Position numbers and translations under genes: made by a program. DNA of 15,487 nucleotides. Source: Anaeroplasmataceae bacterium (GTDB lineage: Bacteria > Bacillota_I > Bacilli_A > Acholeplasmatales > JAEDCM01). Positions 7,622-15,318 of the stretch are shown here, in pieces. The notes under the pieces were generated by a model. It saw only the letters and a program-made list of their open reading frames with translations, made no database searches and was not told where the DNA came from. The stretch spans positions 1 to 15,487 of the forward strand of contig JAEDCM010000035.1 in NCBI GenBank assembly GCA_016294165.1. Direction: 5' to 3'. Numbering within the stretch: position 1 is the first letter of the stretch; every line of letters begins with the position of its first letter.

Positions 7622-8606
7622 AACAAATATCGCTCTTATAATACCCTTTTTCATAAGAAACCATACCTAAATTGATTAAATGCTTCAAACGATAACTCGC
7701 TTTTCGTTCAGACAAATCAAGCATTTTGGCGACTTCTTTGATTGTTTTTGGGGTTGTTATAAATTTTAATATATCATATCTTTCTTGTAAAAATTGAGGT
7801 TGAATTGTGATTCCACGGTCAAATAATTGACATTTTTCTTTTTTATCCATCAATAGGAATTGTTCATCAGTAACAAGGTTATCAACCATAAGGGCAATAC
7901 TACAATCATCCATTGTCCTCTTTATAATGGCACTATTAAAAACATCCTTAATTACAGGAAGTAATTTATCAACATAAATGAATTGACTCCATAATAAAAT
8001 CCTTCTTGCAAGCGGAGCTAAACAATTAGCACGTTTATCATATAATGATGATGATGAACCATCAGATAATAAAACAAATCCACTGATTCCCTTTTTATTA
8101 CCTTTAAAAATTCTAGTTTGCTCATAAGCACCCTTTGAAGTAACAAAATAAGTTGCATTAGCAAATTCACCATTATTTGGCTGTGATAAAGTTAATAACA
8201 TATTATTCTTTAAATACCCTATTACTCCATCTCCAACGTGTAATACCATAAGTAAGTTATCCTTTACTCCCACAAATAATAACGTAGAAGCTAGTCCATC
8301 AATTGAACACTTTAAATCTAAAGCCTTTTGTTTTAGATTACCTAAAATATAATCAATGATTTCCTTTTTCACTGCATATGCATCTGTTGATTTGATAAGA
8401 CGATCAAAATGCTCTCCCACATATTCACAGATAGATTTACATGCAATCTCTGCACCAACATCGGAATGTGATGCTGATCCAGCTCCATCAGCAAGAGCAA
8501 TTGCAACATAATTATCCTTCTTATATGTGTATGTCTTATCTTGGCATACTTTCTTACTCTTATGGTGTCCGCGTCCTTGCACTTCATAACTAAGTGTTTT
8601 CCACAC
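7620..8606 (-). CDS. PP2C-type protein phosphatase with C-terminal winged helix
   Basis: Metal-dependent serine/threonine phosphatase, probably cytoplasmic, with no signal peptide or membrane helix. Of 328 residues, about 1-245 form the PP2C domain. Metal-binding and structural motifs are QDKT (32-35), ADGAGSASHSD (D40), HVGDG (D126), LLSDGSS (D192) and MDDCS (D233/D234). Residues 273-326 look like a winged helix-turn-helix: ERYDILKFI, TIKEVAKMLDLSERKASYRLKHL, then a wing with YEKGYYKSD. The ATG is preceded by GAAGG at 5 bases. It lies 63 bases after the vWA gene and before a terminator. With the upstream kinase and vWA protein it makes a TerY-P triad, where it would reverse the kinase's action. 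The helix domain suggests binding of DNA or a partner. Targets are not known. Confidence 0.88.
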   Translation of the reverse strand: MWKTLSYEVQGRGHHKSKKVCQDKTYTYKKDNYVAIALADGAGSASHSDVGAEIACKSICEYVGEHFDRLIKSTDAYAVKKEIIDYILGNLKQKALDLKCSIDGLASTLLFVGVKDNLLMVLHVGDGVIGYLKNNMLLTLSQPNNGEFANATYFVTSKGAYEQTRIFKGNKKGISGFVLLSDGSSSSLYDKRANCLAPLARRILLWSQFIYVDKLLPVIKDVFNSAIIKRTMDDCSIALMVDNLVTDEQFLLMDKKEKCQLFDRGITIQPQFLQERYDILKFITTPKTIKEVAKMLDLSERKASYRLKHLINLGMVSYEKGYYKSDIC

Positions 8607-8669
8607 ATTCCCACCTTCAATCTTTTTAATGAATTAATCAGTAATCACTAAATAACTCTTAATTGAATA

Positions 8670-9359
8670 TTATAATTCACTCCATGATTTGATAGCTTCA
8701 ACATCTAATGTGATCTTTTCACCAACAACACTTTGACTTACGCGGCATACACTTTGGCTTAACCATTCAAAGAAATCCTTGAAATTTAATCCACGTAGCT
8801 TAAGAGCTGCTCTTTTTGGTGAAAGTTTGTTTAATCCTTCCATATCAGCACCTGAACCAATACCAATTGGGAATACAGTAAGCTTTCTTCCCTCAACTAA
8901 TTTTGAAATACGCATAACAGCACGATCATATTCAGATTGTGCACCAGTTGCATAACCATCAGTCATAATTACTAGCCATGGTTGGAAATAATCAACACCG
9001 CTATCACGATACTCTTGTTTTCTTTCTTCAAGCTTATCTAATGCTAAATTTACTGCCTCACCAAGTGGTGTTTCTCCTCTTACCTCAAATGAAGGTAATT
9101 CGGTAATCTGTGATAATGTTCTAAAATTTGTGATACATTTAGGTCTTCCACCAAATGTTACAATACAAACCTCTGCAGAATTTACAGCTACTTCATCTGC
9201 CTTAATTGAGTTGTAGAATTTTTCTACACCCTTTCTTAACTCTTCACATCTTTTTCCTTCCATAGAACCAGATGTATCTAAGCATAAACAAATTGGTACA
9301 CGTGGTGTAGGGTTAGTCGCTAAATCATCTTCTTCTAAAAAATCCATTTCTCTTTCCAT
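8670..9359 (-). CDS. TerY-like von Willebrand factor A domain protein
   Basis: A single vWA domain of 229 residues, cytoplasmic, with an intact metal-ion-dependent adhesion site: DTSGS (D28, S30, S32), T97 in RGETPLG, and D134 in MTDG. Such domains bind partner proteins through a divalent metal. The N-terminus with PTPRVPICLCLDTSGSM and the C-terminal part RGLNFKDFFEWLSQS resemble TerY, a protein often encoded next to a kinase and a PP2C phosphatase. The start has a perfect AGGAGG 8 bases upstream. It lies 15 bases after the kinase gene and 63 before the phosphatase, so all three are likely co-transcribed. It may act as scaffold or as substrate of the kinase/phosphatase pair; this is inference. 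Confidence 0.88.
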   Translation of the reverse strand: MEREMDFLEEDDLATNPTPRVPICLCLDTSGSMEGKRCEELRKGVEKFYNSIKADEVAVNSAEVCIVTFGGRPKCITNFRTLSQITELPSFEVRGETPLGEAVNLALDKLEERKQEYRDSGVDYFQPWLVIMTDGYATGAQSEYDRAVMRISKLVEGRKLTVFPIGIGSGADMEGLNKLSPKRAALKLRGLNFKDFFEWLSQSVCRVSQSVVGEKITLDVEAIKSWSEL

Positions 9360-9374
9360 TATTAAATCCTCCTA

Positions 9375-10538
9375 TTATCGTTTTCGGTTATACTTTTCAA
9401 GACTATTGTCGTAAATGCTTGTTGCCATGGTGACTTTTGCCTTTGATTTTTTTATTGCTTGTTTACTGATAGGCTGCAAGTCAGGGAATATTTCTAATTC
9501 CAATCCACTCTTTTTACCCCTATCAAGTTTATTAATATAGTTTGCTAAAATTGCCATCCATTGTCCAATATTTAACCTTGTTTCATTAGTATTATGGTTT
9601 CCATGCTTATTAAATGTGCTATAGAAAGCACCTTGAATTTCTGGTGGAAATCCATCCCAAATCTTTTTCCAGTTTCCTGCTGGAATTAAATGAACATTTT
9701 TATCATCATGCATATAGGAATATGGGAACAGCATCGTTTTAATATTCGTTACTGTATCCTCTCCACCACGATATGAATACGGGTGTCTTCCATTCATCAA
9801 TAAAACGAAAAATAGCATTGCTATCGCAAAATTCTCATGCCCAAAGTTTCTTAAGAATGAACCAAAATTCTTTCCACTCATTAAGATTTCTCGACATGTA
9901 AACTCATTAGTTCCTACCGGACAAACAAATCCTTCAATTTGGAAACTATCAGTATCCACAAAGAATACGTCATATGGTGAAGTAAACATAATATTACGAG
10001 TATTTATATCTCCAATAATTACATTACGATCATGTAAATATTTAATCTTTGTCGCAATAGTATATGCTAATATAGCCACATCAATTTTTTTCCATTTGGG
10101 AAAATTCTGTTGAATAAATGATCTATTGTGAACACGGTTTAGATTAAACCCTTTAGCAACTGGCATAATATACCCTAATGGTCTACCATCTTTATCCGTT
10201 ACGATATCAATTGGCCAACAAATGTTTGGATCACTTATTGGTTTTGAAAGCATTAAGCGAATCTTTTCCATAGTTGCTATCGTAATTTTTTCAGCTTTAT
10301 AAATTTTACAAGCAATTGTTTTTGATACTTGATAGATTGTTCCCTCTCCACCATTACCAATAACATTACCTAATACAATACCAACCTTATTATAGTATCC
10401 ATAAACAGTATCTCCTGTTTGTGGAATTGATCTAACGCGGATTATTTGATTAGTTACTACGCTAATCTTATCAGTAAGCACGTATCTATCTTTTGATGAA
10501 ACTGTACTTGTACTGCTATTCTTTTGATCTTGATCCAT
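9375..10538 (-). CDS. Protein kinase-like protein of the TerY-P triad (COG4248 type)
   Basis: A soluble 387-residue protein with a divergent protein-kinase fold. It has a glycine-rich loop IGNGGEGT (60-67), a VAIK-like ACKIY lysine (K78), a catalytic loop IIGDINTRNIMF (D177, N182) in place of HRDxxxxN, and VDTDSFQ (D195 or D197) in place of DFG. The GD[IV]N and DTDSFQ pattern is characteristic of kinases found beside TerY-like vWA and PP2C genes. About 50 N-terminal residues are low in complexity (NSSTSTVSS), and a lysine-rich tail follows the domain. Other members may carry a helix-hairpin-helix or zinc ribbon here; I see neither. The ATG at 10538 is chosen over a GTG at 10562 because AGGAGG lies 7 bases upstream. 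It follows the beta-propeller gene by 50 bases and precedes the vWA gene by 15. Confidence 0.85.
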   Translation of the reverse strand: MDQDQKNSSTSTVSSKDRYVLTDKISVVTNQIIRVRSIPQTGDTVYGYYNKVGIVLGNVIGNGGEGTIYQVSKTIACKIYKAEKITIATMEKIRLMLSKPISDPNICWPIDIVTDKDGRPLGYIMPVAKGFNLNRVHNRSFIQQNFPKWKKIDVAILAYTIATKIKYLHDRNVIIGDINTRNIMFTSPYDVFFVDTDSFQIEGFVCPVGTNEFTCREILMSGKNFGSFLRNFGHENFAIAMLFFVLLMNGRHPYSYRGGEDTVTNIKTMLFPYSYMHDDKNVHLIPAGNWKKIWDGFPPEIQGAFYSTFNKHGNHNTNETRLNIGQWMAILANYINKLDRGKKSGLELEIFPDLQPISKQAIKKSKAKVTMATSIYDNSLEKYNRKR

Positions 10539-10545
10539 GCTCCCA

Positions 10546-10551
10546 CCTCCT
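10546..10551 (-). promoter_or_regulatory. Ribosome binding site fixing the kinase start
   Basis: A perfect AGGAGG 7 bases before the ATG at 10538. It would be read as Gly codons (the GLGGG stretch) if translation began at the upstream GTG at 10562, which has no ribosome site of its own. Confidence 0.8.
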
Positions 10552-10571
10552 AGACCAAACACTTTATAAAT

Positions 10572-10600
10572 ATTTTAACATATTTTATTTATACTTTAAA
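10572..10600 (-). promoter_or_regulatory. Candidate internal promoter for the kinase-vWA-PP2C genes
   Basis: On the minus strand, TTTAAA (10595-10600), a 17-base spacer and TAAAAT (10572-10577) preceded by TG in extended -10 position. It spans the stop codon of the upstream propeller gene. The region is very AT-rich, so the match could be chance. No terminator separates it from the upstream gene, so read-through is also likely. Confidence 0.42.
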
Positions 10601-12508
10601 GATTTTCTTTAAAGAAAATTCTCCACGATAATTTGAAAAGGCATATAAAGGATACTTCTCCTTATAATTTCCTTTTATATATTCTTTTGCCTTATATATA
10701 TACATCCTTTTTTGATCCCATAATAATATTTCATCAACACCATCATTATCAATATCTAAAGCCTCAGCACATAAATCTGGATGTCCATCATTTGGAAACT
10801 CAACAACTATATTACCATTTCCATCCATTAGTCCACCGTATTTAGTAGACCCATTTAATAGAATAAGCTCATGGATTCCATCATAATTAACCGGGGTAAT
10901 AACATTTCCATTCCCAACCAATTCCTTTTCCCATAGTAGATTTAATCTATCATCGAACAAATAAACGATTCCATTAGCTCCCCAAAATGATGTAACACAA
11001 ATTTGCATCTTATCATTTAAAAAATGTCCACAACTAATTCTTTGAGCATGCCCTACCGGAATACTCTTAATAATTTCTCCATCCTTCGTGCAAACATTAA
11101 ATCCTTCATTTCCACTTGCTAAAAATAAATATTCATTTTTTCCATCTAAAGATGTGTAAATAATCTCATCAGTATGATCACTATTAATTGGTAAACTCCA
11201 TAGTATATTTCCTTTACTATCTACCATATCATATCCAACATACATTTCATCACATCCATCATTATTAAAATCAAATATATATGGAAAATGGCCAGTGTTT
11301 TTATGATTATAATGCCATAACAAATTAAAATTATAGTCATAAGCCCAAACATTCTTATAACGATCTTTAATTATAAAATCTGATTTATATCCCTTATTGG
11401 AAAAATCCGCTACGCGTATTGCGTCGACATTTAAACGATTAAATGGATAACTTTCATCCATTAGAGGAGTTTTCATTCTCTTTTTTTCTTCGCCTGTTAT
11501 AGCATTTAAAATAATGACCTCAAAATTTTGTGCATAGATAACCTCATCAACGCCATCATTATCCATATCATAAATTTGAATTGGCAAATCAGCGCTAATT
11601 AATGTATTGTTAAAATCATTTTGAGGCATTCCCTTTTGCCATAATATATTACCCTCTAAATCGATAGCTGTTAAGCATGAAATATGCGCAAAGCTATCAC
11701 GCATCATCCTTTTTTGATGTTGGACAAAAATCATAAAAATATCTCCATTTGGTAAATGACCAAACCTAATTTGACGCCCAGTTCCAAAGTTTTTTAAATC
11801 AATTTTTTTAATCAATTCTAACGGACTAAACATTGATTTCTTCTCATCTTCCATCAAATACTTCTGATAATCAATATCCTCCATCATAACAGTAAAATCA
11901 GTATATGCACAAGGGGATAATGCCATTATACCAACATTTCCACAAGAAATATCATCAAAATAAAACTCACAAATACTCTTGCCATCTAGCAATATCTGAT
12001 AATGACAATCCTTGACAATAACCTTTAAATCATAAAGATGAAAATCCGTCACATCATAGGCATTTTCATAAATAACCTTATCGACATCCTGGTTACGATA
12101 AAACACCTTTACCCTGTTTTTTTCTAAACCAAAGGCTAAAAATTTACGACTATGAACATAGGTAAATGTTACTCCCGCAAAATACTTTAAATCATACAAT
12201 TTCATTTGAACATTTAAAACATAATTAATCATTTTTTTCTTGTTTAAAATTAAGCATGGAAGAACTTTTTCAAAATGTCCGTGTAGAACATTCCCACGAT
12301 TTTGTTCCATATAATATTTATCACTATAGGTCACCATCCAGCTTCCATCAAGGCTTCTAAACTGATGATTATTGATTGGATCATACCAATTTCCCATATA
12401 TCCTTCAGGCATTAAATGATGATATTCACCTAAAGCACTATGCCCTAAATCATACGGAAATTCGCTTAACGGAAAATCACTAAAATCTTCAAAATACACT
12501 TTTCTCAT
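10589..12508 (-). CDS. Concanavalin-like plus FG-GAP/VCBS beta-propeller protein
   Basis: A 639-residue protein with two parts. Residues about 50-220 look like a concanavalin-type sandwich (LYDLKVIVKDCHYQILLDGK, then NVGIMALSPCAYTDFTVMM), as in sugar-binding or DUF1080-like domains. Residues about 245-620 form a beta-propeller. Calcium-loop motifs are DMDNDGVDE (314-322), DFNNDGCDE (413-421) and DIDNDGVDE (595-603), with a weaker NYDG near 551, and blade strands such as GNILW, FNLLW and LNLLW recur. This layout is seen in polysaccharide-acting proteins such as family 11 rhamnogalacturonan lyases, but I cannot identify catalytic residues and claim no activity. There is no signal peptide, which is odd for such a fold. 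The ATG at 12508 has AGGA 5 bases upstream and overlaps the prepilin peptidase stop as ATGA; the upstream ATG at 12538 lacks a ribosome site. Confidence 0.78.
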   Translation of the reverse strand: MRKVYFEDFSDFPLSEFPYDLGHSALGEYHHLMPEGYMGNWYDPINNHQFRSLDGSWMVTYSDKYYMEQNRGNVLHGHFEKVLPCLILNKKKMINYVLNVQMKLYDLKYFAGVTFTYVHSRKFLAFGLEKNRVKVFYRNQDVDKVIYENAYDVTDFHLYDLKVIVKDCHYQILLDGKSICEFYFDDISCGNVGIMALSPCAYTDFTVMMEDIDYQKYLMEDEKKSMFSPLELIKKIDLKNFGTGRQIRFGHLPNGDIFMIFVQHQKRMMRDSFAHISCLTAIDLEGNILWQKGMPQNDFNNTLISADLPIQIYDMDNDGVDEVIYAQNFEVIILNAITGEEKKRMKTPLMDESYPFNRLNVDAIRVADFSNKGYKSDFIIKDRYKNVWAYDYNFNLLWHYNHKNTGHFPYIFDFNNDGCDEMYVGYDMVDSKGNILWSLPINSDHTDEIIYTSLDGKNEYLFLASGNEGFNVCTKDGEIIKSIPVGHAQRISCGHFLNDKMQICVTSFWGANGIVYLFDDRLNLLWEKELVGNGNVITPVNYDGIHELILLNGSTKYGGLMDGNGNIVVEFPNDGHPDLCAEALDIDNDGVDEILLWDQKRMYIYKAKEYIKGNYKEKYPLYAFSNYRGEFSLKKIFKV

Positions 12509-13269
12509 ACAAATCCTAATAATAGTCCTTGGTACCAATCAATTAATTGATGACCATAGAAGCATGCAAAAAGCATTCCAAAAGCCAAATATGGACCAAA
12601 GGCTAAATAGTCTCCTCTCTTTCTAATCTTTATTAACATTAAAAAATACTCTAATAATAATCCAAAAGCACAACCTACAATCAACCCACATAAGGTTAAA
12701 TCCCATCCTAAAAACAAACCACAGGCCCCCATCAATTTAATATCTCCACCACCAAGAACCTCTTGATCCATTATCTTTTCACCAATAACAGCAATTAAAT
12801 AAAAACCTAAGAAAAAGATTAAAACCCCTAATACAGCATTAATAAGCGATGTGAAATTAAAAATAATCGCTAAAACACCTAAAACTAAAATCGCAACGTG
12901 GCAACGATCTAATATAATCAAATGATTAATATCGGTAAAAATAACAATCAATAAAACTGAACTAAATAACATTGTAATAATCCTTATTTCAACAGCTTTA
13001 AAAAAATAAAAACATAATGTATATAATATCATATTGCAAATTGGAACCAAAAGAATTTCCTTATTTTTTCTTACATTACAACACTTATACTTTATACCAC
13101 TAATAAAATATCCAAAAATTGGAATATTATTGTACCACTTAATATTTTCTTTGCATGAAGGACATTTAGATTGAAATACAAAAAGCTTCTCTTCAATTGG
13201 TCCACGATATATTAATACATTCATAAAAAAGCTTAATACATATGCCGCTAATAAGTAAACAAAAAGCAT
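12505..13269 (-). CDS. Prepilin peptidase, A24 family (PilD/ComC-like)
   Basis: Polytopic membrane aspartic protease that cleaves the leader of type IV pilin-like proteins and may methylate the new N-terminus. The 254 residues contain the two catalytic aspartates, D113 in FTDINHLIILD and D176 in LGGGDIKLMG, and about seven hydrophobic helices. The N-terminal cytoplasmic domain has the first zinc pair CPSC (36-39) followed by NIKWYNNIPIFGY, but the second pair is degenerate: only adjacent cysteines KCC, and the usual RYPLVE stretch is not conserved. The ATG at 13269 has AGGTG 6 bases upstream; a GTG at 13278 is part of that site. No pilin, assembly ATPase or competence gene is seen in the window, so its substrates are elsewhere. 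It overlaps the propeller gene by four bases (ATGA). Confidence 0.92.
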   Translation of the reverse strand: MLFVYLLAAYVLSFFMNVLIYRGPIEEKLFVFQSKCPSCKENIKWYNNIPIFGYFISGIKYKCCNVRKNKEILLVPICNMILYTLCFYFFKAVEIRIITMLFSSVLLIVIFTDINHLIILDRCHVAILVLGVLAIIFNFTSLINAVLGVLIFFLGFYLIAVIGEKIMDQEVLGGGDIKLMGACGLFLGWDLTLCGLIVGCAFGLLLEYFLMLIKIRKRGDYLAFGPYLAFGMLFACFYGHQLIDWYQGLLLGFV

Positions 13270-13287
13270 CCAAATCACCTCAAAACA

Positions 13288-13316
13288 ATTATAACATAAA
13301 AATTAATTAATGACCA
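13288..13316 (-). promoter_or_regulatory. Promoter of the prepilin peptidase/TerY-P unit
   Basis: On the minus strand, TGGTCA (13311-13316), a 17-base spacer and TATAAT (13288-13293) with TG one base upstream (extended -10). It starts about 19 bases before the prepilin peptidase ATG and just after the CNNM terminator. Confidence 0.72.
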
Positions 13317-13334
13317 CGCAATAAGGCTTTTTTT

Positions 13335-13362
13335 AAAAAAAACAGTCATAAAAATGGCTGTT
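13335..13362 (-). terminator. Intrinsic terminator after the CNNM/CorC gene
   Basis: Arms AACAGCCAT (13354-13362) and ATGACTGTT (13341-13349) pair with one internal mismatch around a 4-base loop, followed by a run of T on the minus strand. The first arm overlaps the stop codon of the CNNM gene. Confidence 0.75.
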
Positions 13363-14710
13363 ATTCTTCTTCTTCATCAGTATCAATATTCTCAATTTTT
13401 AAGAATACTTTTTTGATACGTCTTTCACCGACCTCTTTAATTGTAAATGTTAAACGCTTATGGAAATCTTGATAATCATTATCTTCATCCTTCATTAAGA
13501 ATTTTGAATCATAAATTACTTGATCTCCCATTTCTGGAATATCTTCGTTTAATTCATACAACCAACCAGATAACTTAGCAGATTGAGTTTCTGGCTCATT
13601 ACCAATTTTTAATGTCTCAAATAACTCATCAAGCTCAATATTAGCATCAACCTCATACTCATCATCAGTTATCTTAATAATTTGCTCAACATGAACCTCA
13701 TCGTGCTCATCATAAATATCACCAACGATTTGCTCAAGAGCATCCTCCATTGTGACTAATCCAGCAGTCTCTCCATACTCACCACTAACAATCGCAATAT
13801 GGACATTGCTCTTACGAAGATCTTGAATTAAATCATCAACCTTCATCCATCTAGAAACGAATTTAACTGGACGCATCGTTTTCTTAATATTTACCTTTTG
13901 ATTTTTTAACAACTTAGTAAAAAAATCACGTTCATATAGAATTCCAATAATATTATCCTTATCGTCTTGAAACACTGGTATTCTTGAGAACTTATGCTCA
14001 AAGAAGATATTTTTAATTTGATTAACATCCTCTTCAATATCCACAGCAATCATATCAACACGTGGAACCATGATATCTTCAACTGTTTTATCATTTAAAT
14101 CTAAAATAGCTTTAATAAATGAAGATTCATCACCTTCAATAACTCCCTCTTCCTCCATTGTATTTACAATAGCTTCAAGTTCATTTTCAGTAACTGATGG
14201 TTGATCATCTTCTTTGCTAGATAATAGTCTAGTCAAACTCAAGAAAACGACATTGAATGGTTTAAAAAGGAATGATAAAACTGATAAAATACCGGCTGCA
14301 CGATATGCAACTGATGTCGGATGTGATTTAGCAAAAGCCTTTGGCAAGATCTCTCCAAATATTAAAACCACTAATGTAGTTACTAATGTTGAAATAATGT
14401 CCGCCATGTTCGGATTTTTAATCAATTCCGCCGCAACTCTAGCTGCAATTGTTGCCATACCGATGTTTACAATATTATTTCCAATTAAAATTGTTGAAAT
14501 TGTATCTTCAAAATTTTCATGTAATTTAAAGGTTTTTCTTGCGCCTCTTTCTCCTTCTTCAACACTAGAAGTGATTTTAGCTGTTGTCAAAGTTGACAAG
14601 GCTGTCTCACTAGCACTAAAAAATGATGAAAGCAATAAACAAACAACAAGAATAACCCACATCACCGGATTAATATCATTTATGTTCAAAATGAGCCTAT
14701 ATATGTCCAA
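13361..14710 (-). CDS. CNNM/HlyC-CorC family membrane transporter
   Basis: Integral membrane protein of the hemolysin C/CorC (CNNM) family, probably exporting Mg2+ or related cations. The 449 residues comprise a DUF21/CNNM membrane domain (about 15-170) with SASETAL (32-38), GNNIVNI (87-93) and GEILPKAFAK (119-128). Two CBS domains follow (about 220-277 and 284-340, with DIMVPRVDM and GLVTMEDALEQIVGDI), then a CorC_HlyC domain (about 350-432) and an acidic tail ending in glutamates. It starts with TTG, supported by GAGGTG 7 bases upstream; the next ATG (residue 17) would cut close to the first membrane helix. It lies 16 bases after efp, so co-transcription is likely, and ends at a terminator. 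The old name hemolysin does not imply toxin activity. Ion specificity is not shown. Confidence 0.92.
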   Translation of the reverse strand: MDIYRLILNINDINPVMWVILVVCLLLSSFFSASETALSTLTTAKITSSVEEGERGARKTFKLHENFEDTISTILIGNNIVNIGMATIAARVAAELIKNPNMADIISTLVTTLVVLIFGEILPKAFAKSHPTSVAYRAAGILSVLSFLFKPFNVVFLSLTRLLSSKEDDQPSVTENELEAIVNTMEEEGVIEGDESSFIKAILDLNDKTVEDIMVPRVDMIAVDIEEDVNQIKNIFFEHKFSRIPVFQDDKDNIIGILYERDFFTKLLKNQKVNIKKTMRPVKFVSRWMKVDDLIQDLRKSNVHIAIVSGEYGETAGLVTMEDALEQIVGDIYDEHDEVHVEQIIKITDDEYEVDANIELDELFETLKIGNEPETQSAKLSGWLYELNEDIPEMGDQVIYDSKFLMKDEDNDYQDFHKRLTFTIKEVGERRIKKVFLKIENIDTDEEEE

Positions 14711-14717
14711 TTTAATT

Positions 14718-14723
14718 CACCTC
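14718..14723 (-). promoter_or_regulatory. Ribosome binding site supporting the TTG start of the CNNM gene
   Basis: GAGGTG 7 bases before the TTG at 14710. No comparable site stands before the next ATG, so the rare TTG start is favoured. Confidence 0.65.
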
Positions 14724-14726
14724 AAA

Positions 14727-15284
14727 TTATTTTTCACGAGAAACGTATGTACCGTTTTCTGTGCTTACAATTATTCTTTCACCTTTTTCAATGAATAAAG
14801 GTACTTTTACCACATAACCAGTTTCTAATGTGGCATCTTTAGTTGCATTTGTCTTTGTATCACCTTTAACACCAGGAACACAGTCCACAACCTCTAAAAC
14901 AACTTTATCATCTAGGTCAATTCCTAAAATCTCATCTTTAAAACATGTTACTTTAACAATCATGTTTTCAACTAAGAATCTTAATTCATCTTCAATATGT
15001 GAACCAGGGATTTCCACTTGCTCGTAAGTTTCCATATTCATGAACACATGATTTTGTCCATCTGCATATAAATATTGCATTTCATGCTTATCAATTTGAG
15101 CAGGTTCAATTTTGATACCAGCATCAAATCTCATATCTAAAACCGCACCAGAGCGTAAATCTCTAACTCTTGTACGAACGAATGTATTTCCTTTTCCAGG
15201 TTTAACATGCATGAATTCTAAAATTTTTAAAATTTTTCCTTCATATTCAATAGTAAGTCCATTTTTAAAATCATTACTTGTCAT
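14727..15284 (-). CDS. efp: Translation elongation factor P
   Basis: Binds the ribosome between the P and E sites and rescues stalling at consecutive prolines. The 185-residue protein has the usual three beta-barrel domains and full length. The tip loop is HVKPGKGNTFVR, with K31 at the place that is modified in other bacteria (5-aminopentanol in B. subtilis, beta-lysine in E. coli). The C-terminal domain carries TKDATLETGYVVKVPLFIEKGE, close to the family signature. The ATG has GGAGG 8 bases upstream. It is the first gene of the unit with the CNNM transporter, behind a strong promoter. No modification enzyme is seen in the window, so whether K31 is modified cannot be told. Confidence 0.97.
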   Translation of the reverse strand: MTSNDFKNGLTIEYEGKILKILEFMHVKPGKGNTFVRTRVRDLRSGAVLDMRFDAGIKIEPAQIDKHEMQYLYADGQNHVFMNMETYEQVEIPGSHIEDELRFLVENMIVKVTCFKDEILGIDLDDKVVLEVVDCVPGVKGDTKTNATKDATLETGYVVKVPLFIEKGERIIVSTENGTYVSREK

Positions 15285-15318
15285 TTATAATTCCTCCAAA
15301 ATATTAATTGCGTAGATA

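Noticed and set aside
8669..8697. TATAAT at the end of the vWA gene as a promoter for the phosphatase
   Set aside because: No acceptable -35 at 16-18 bases, and co-transcription with the vWA gene explains expression.
10602..10619. An 18-base perfect palindrome in the 3' end of the propeller gene
   Set aside because: No T-run follows, so it is not an intrinsic terminator; in AT-rich coding DNA with Lys/Phe codons it can arise by chance.
14214..14798. A 194-codon open frame on the plus strand opposite the CNNM gene and the end of efp
   Set aside because: It is antisense to a clear conserved membrane protein, has no ribosome site and shows no recognisable domain; it reflects codon bias of the real gene.
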